This document shows, piece after piece, positions 61,710 to 64,000 of a stretch of 64,000 bases of DNA (position 1 is its first letter; each line of letters starts with the position of its first letter). Made by a program: the position numbers and the translations under genes. The notes under the pieces are model-generated. The model did no database searches. It worked only from the letters and a program-made list of their open reading frames with translations, and was not told the DNA's origin. Source of the DNA: Massilia frigida (GTDB taxonomy: Bacteria; Pseudomonadota; Gammaproteobacteria; Burkholderiales; Burkholderiaceae_D); NCBI RefSeq assembly GCF_011682175.1, contig NZ_WHJG01000006.1, positions 1 through 64,000 on the forward strand, in the 5' to 3' direction.

Positions 61710-62017
61710 GCTGCGGGTTGATCGGCGGGTCGATAAGTTCGCTTGACGAACTATTACAAACCGGGCAGCCGGGCCGGGGTAGCTGGCAGAAATGAGGGTG
61801 GAAAGCGGGCCGGCGGAGGGGGAAAGGGCGTGGCGCGGCGGCGGGAATCGCGGGGAGAGGGGAAGTTTCAGGCGAAAGTTTGCGCTAATCGATATGGAGG
61901 ATGGATGGTGTTGGCATGAATGAGACATATTCTGTTGTCTCTGGCCCTGCCGCGTCGTCCCGCCACTGGCGCGACGACGCGGCAGGGCGGCGGCGGATAA
62001 GGTGGCCGGCCTTACCC
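61710..62017. other. 308-bp gap with long hairpin
   Basis: The upstream region of the helical protein and downstream region of the prolyl oligopeptidase. It is purine-rich on the + strand at 61790-61870. Besides the long hairpin (61944-61986), a short dyad GAGAC...GTCTC (61921-61940) is present. No gene is supported. Confidence 0.5.
61944..61986 (-). terminator. Long hairpin after the prolyl oligopeptidase gene
   Basis: CCCTGCCGCGTCGTC (61944-61958) pairs perfectly with GACGACGCGGCAGGG (61972-61986). The loop itself forms CGCC/GGCG, giving 19 pairs with one mismatch. It starts about 32 bases after the gene's stop on the minus strand. No T run follows, but the stem is exceptionally strong. 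Confidence 0.6.
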
Positions 62018-64000
62018 CTACCGCAACTGTTCCAGTAAAAACGTATACGTCAGCGCCCACATCTGCGCCTGCTGGTCGTTATTCGCCGCTCCGGCGTGTC
62101 CGCCCTCCAGGTTTTCCCAATACAGCACGGCATGCCCCTGCGCCTCCATCAGGGCCACCATCTTGCGCGCATGCCCCGGGTGCACCCGGTCGTCGCGGCT
62201 CGAGGTGGTCAGCAGCATGCGCGGATAGCGCTTGTCCCTGAATACATTGTGATACGGCGAATAGCGCGCGATATACTCCCACTCGGCCGCCACCTCCGGG
62301 TCGCCATACTCGCCCATCCACGAGGCCCCGGCCAGCAGCTTGTGGTAGCGCCGCATGTCCAGCAGCGGTACCTGGCACACGACCGCGTTGAACAAATCCG
62401 GCCGCTGCGTCATGGCCGCTCCCACCAGCAAGCCGCCGTTGCTGCCGCCCATGATGCCCAGGTGGCGCGGACTGCTGAGCTTACGCCCGATCAGATCCTG
62501 TGCCACGGCAATAAAATCATCGAAAGCGCGCTGGCGCTGGTCCTTCAGCGCTGCCTGGTGCCAGCGCGGCCCGAATTCGCCGCCGCCGCGTATATTCGCC
62601 AGTACGTACACGCCGCCGCGCGCCAGCCAGGCTTCCCCGGTCACGCCGCTGTAAAACGGCTTCATCGCAATCTCGAAGCCGCCATACCCGTACAGCACGG
62701 TGGGATTGCTGCCATCCATGCGCGTTTTCCGGTCCATGACCACGAAATAGGGCACCCGCGTGCCATCTTTCGACTCGGCCTCGAACTGCCTGACGATGTA
62801 GGGCTTGGCCGAAAAAAACACCGGCATCGCCTTGAGCGCCTGGCGCCGGTCGCTGCCCACCTGGCAAAGGTAGAGGCTGGTCGGCGTCAAAAAGTCGCTC
62901 ACGGTCAGGAAATACGCATCCGAGGTGGCGGCATCGAGCGCGCTCACGCCGAGCGCGCCAAACTCCGGCGCCGTCACTTCGCGCCGCTGCCACTGGCCTT
63001 GCACATGGCGCAGCTCGACGACGCGGTTCCTGACCTTGTCCAGCTCCGTCAGCAGCAGGGCGCTGGCGGTCATGGCCACGCCGTCGAGCGAACTGGTGGC
63101 GCCCGGAGTAAACAACAGGTCGAAATCGCGTTCCCCTTGCATGAAACGGGCAAAATCGGTCGCCACCAGCGCCCCTTGCGGCCAGGTGCGCCCGCCCACC
63201 TGCCAGTCCGAGCGCAATTCGATGACCAGCTGGCCGCGCACGGTGTAGGCATTGGCGTCGTCCGGCTTGTCGACGCGGATGAGCTCGGCGCCGCTGCGCA
63301 GGAACAGCTCGCTGCTGTAAAAACCGATCTGGCGCTCCACGAATTCGTGCTCGAAGCCGGGCGTGAACACTTTATATGCCGACACGCTCAAGTCATCCTC
63401 GCGCGCCTCGAACAGGGTGCTGGCCGCGGCCAGCGGCGTGCCGCGCCGCCATTCCTTGACGATGCGCGGATAGCCCGATGCCGTCATGCTGCCCGGACCG
63501 AAATCGGTGGCCACCGCCAGGCGCCCGCAATCGAGCCAGCGCGCGCTGCATTTCGATTCCGGCAGGACAAAGCCATCGGCCACGAATTGGCGCGTGTCGA
63601 GGTCGAATTCGCGCACTACATGGGCGTCGCCGCCGCCGCGCGACAGGAACGCCAGGCAGCGCGCGCCGGCCGGCGGCAGGAAGGAGGCGCCGGCCCAGAC
63701 CCAGTTTTCGCGCTCCTCCCGGGCCAGCAGGTCGAGGTCGAGCACCGTGTCCCAGGCGGGCGCGGCGGCGCGGTAATCGGCCAGGGTGGTGCGCCGCCAC
63801 AGGCCGCGCACATGGATGGCGTCGCGCCAGAAGTTGTAGACATGGCCGGCATGCTCGCTGACCCAGGGAATGCGCGCCTTGTCGTTGAGGATGGTGGCGA
63901 GCCGCTCGCGCAGGGTCGCGAAGCCCGGCTTGCCTTCGAGCTCGCGTTCGCACACGGCGTTGCGCGCGCGCACCCAGTCGAGCGCGGCGGCCGACGTGAT
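62018..64000 (-). CDS. Prolyl oligopeptidase family protein (5' end off window)
   Basis: A serine peptidase of family S9A; 661 codons are visible, and the reading frame continues through the window edge (SAAALDWVRARN at the boundary). The missing N-terminus is probably 20-60 residues, based on a family length near 690. The seven-bladed propeller occupies the first ~400 residues. The catalytic domain has the nucleophile in GGSNGG, Asp in SRDDRVHPGH and His in GGHAGA. GSNPTVLYGYGGFEI and YVLANIRGGGEFG are family signatures. It cuts short peptides after proline. Any signal peptide lies outside the window. Confidence 0.92.
   Translation of the reverse strand: MTSAAALDWVRARNAVCERELEGKPGFATLRERLATILNDKARIPWVSEHAGHVYNFWRDAIHVRGLWRRTTLADYRAAAPAWDTVLDLDLLAREERENWVWAGASFLPPAGARCLAFLSRGGGDAHVVREFDLDTRQFVADGFVLPESKCSARWLDCGRLAVATDFGPGSMTASGYPRIVKEWRRGTPLAAASTLFEAREDDLSVSAYKVFTPGFEHEFVERQIGFYSSELFLRSGAELIRVDKPDDANAYTVRGQLVIELRSDWQVGGRTWPQGALVATDFARFMQGERDFDLLFTPGATSSLDGVAMTASALLLTELDKVRNRVVELRHVQGQWQRREVTAPEFGALGVSALDAATSDAYFLTVSDFLTPTSLYLCQVGSDRRQALKAMPVFFSAKPYIVRQFEAESKDGTRVPYFVVMDRKTRMDGSNPTVLYGYGGFEIAMKPFYSGVTGEAWLARGGVYVLANIRGGGEFGPRWHQAALKDQRQRAFDDFIAVAQDLIGRKLSSPRHLGIMGGSNGGLLVGAAMTQRPDLFNAVVCQVPLLDMRRYHKLLAGASWMGEYGDPEVAAEWEYIARYSPYHNVFRDKRYPRMLLTTSSRDDRVHPGHARKMVALMEAQGHAVLYWENLEGGHAGAANNDQQAQMWALTYTFLLEQLR

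Noticed and set aside
1-64000. tRNA, rRNA or classical riboswitch genes
   Set aside because: I looked for T-arm GGTTCGA-type segments with matching acceptor stems and for cobalamin or glycine leader patterns and found none I could support.

Overview
The window looks like chromosome of a GC-rich betaproteobacterium, most likely an Oxalobacteraceae member (Massilia, Duganella or Janthinobacterium type). This is inferred from base composition and from gene content: assimilatory nitrate genes under NasT/NasS, many GGDEF/EAL proteins, a Gram-negative porin remnant, an orphan GspF and a LasR/RsaL/LasI-type module. No 16S or other phylogenetic marker is present to confirm it. I found no tRNA, rRNA, CRISPR array, prophage or intact insertion sequence.

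Layout. 0-12.3 kb: hemerythrin-like protein, class A penicillin-binding protein, a J-like/trypsin-like membrane protease, ethanolamine ammonia-lyase (eutBC) behind a membrane hydrolase, a decayed porin gene, a universal stress protein, a three-copy 58-bp tandem repeat and an AraC regulator. 12.5-23.6 kb: a histidine phosphatase, then the nitrate assimilation locus. The locus runs nasT, nasS, a sigma-54 promoter, an ANTAR-binding leader RNA with a terminator, nitrate transporter, nirB, nirD, an extra FAD oxidoreductase and nasA. 23.7-36.5 kb: small membrane and stress proteins, yjdM, a FeeM-like acyltransferase, a GGDEF/EAL protein, a stress cluster (SRPBCC, phosphoribosyltransferase, HdeD-like), S-formylglutathione hydrolase, an Rpn nuclease with an apparent internal second gene, a split chromate transporter and small proteins. 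36.5-41 kb: an SOS-controlled UvrD-like helicase and a response regulator, bracketed by two copies of a DnaA-box repeat, then an HD hydrolase. 41-50.8 kb: a Cache/PAS/GGDEF/EAL protein, rhodanese, YceI lipoprotein, GspF, two glutathione transferases, small proteins and an orphan SMI1/KNR4 protein. 50.8-58.5 kb: a minus-strand signalling operon of REC-GGDEF-EAL protein, a 1633-residue soluble hybrid kinase with a tandem HAMP array and three receiver domains, and a degenerate CheR. 58.9-60.7 kb: luxR, rsaL and luxI with lux box and RsaL operator. 60.7-64 kb: an all-helical protein and a prolyl oligopeptidase running off the window end.

How the parts work together. Nitrate assimilation appears to be controlled in two steps. 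Sigma-54 (presumably with NtrC) starts transcription, and NasT, released from NasS by nitrate, binds two hexaloop hairpins so that polymerase passes the terminator 14 bases before the transporter gene. The products carry out uptake (NarK), nitrate to nitrite (NasA plus flavoprotein) and nitrite to ammonium (NirBD). The quorum module has the LasR-RsaL-LasI geometry, with an activator box upstream and a repressor site over the likely luxI start point. The most unusual items are the Rpn gene with a perfect internal ribosome-binding site and the paired DnaA-box repeats around the SOS-controlled helicase.
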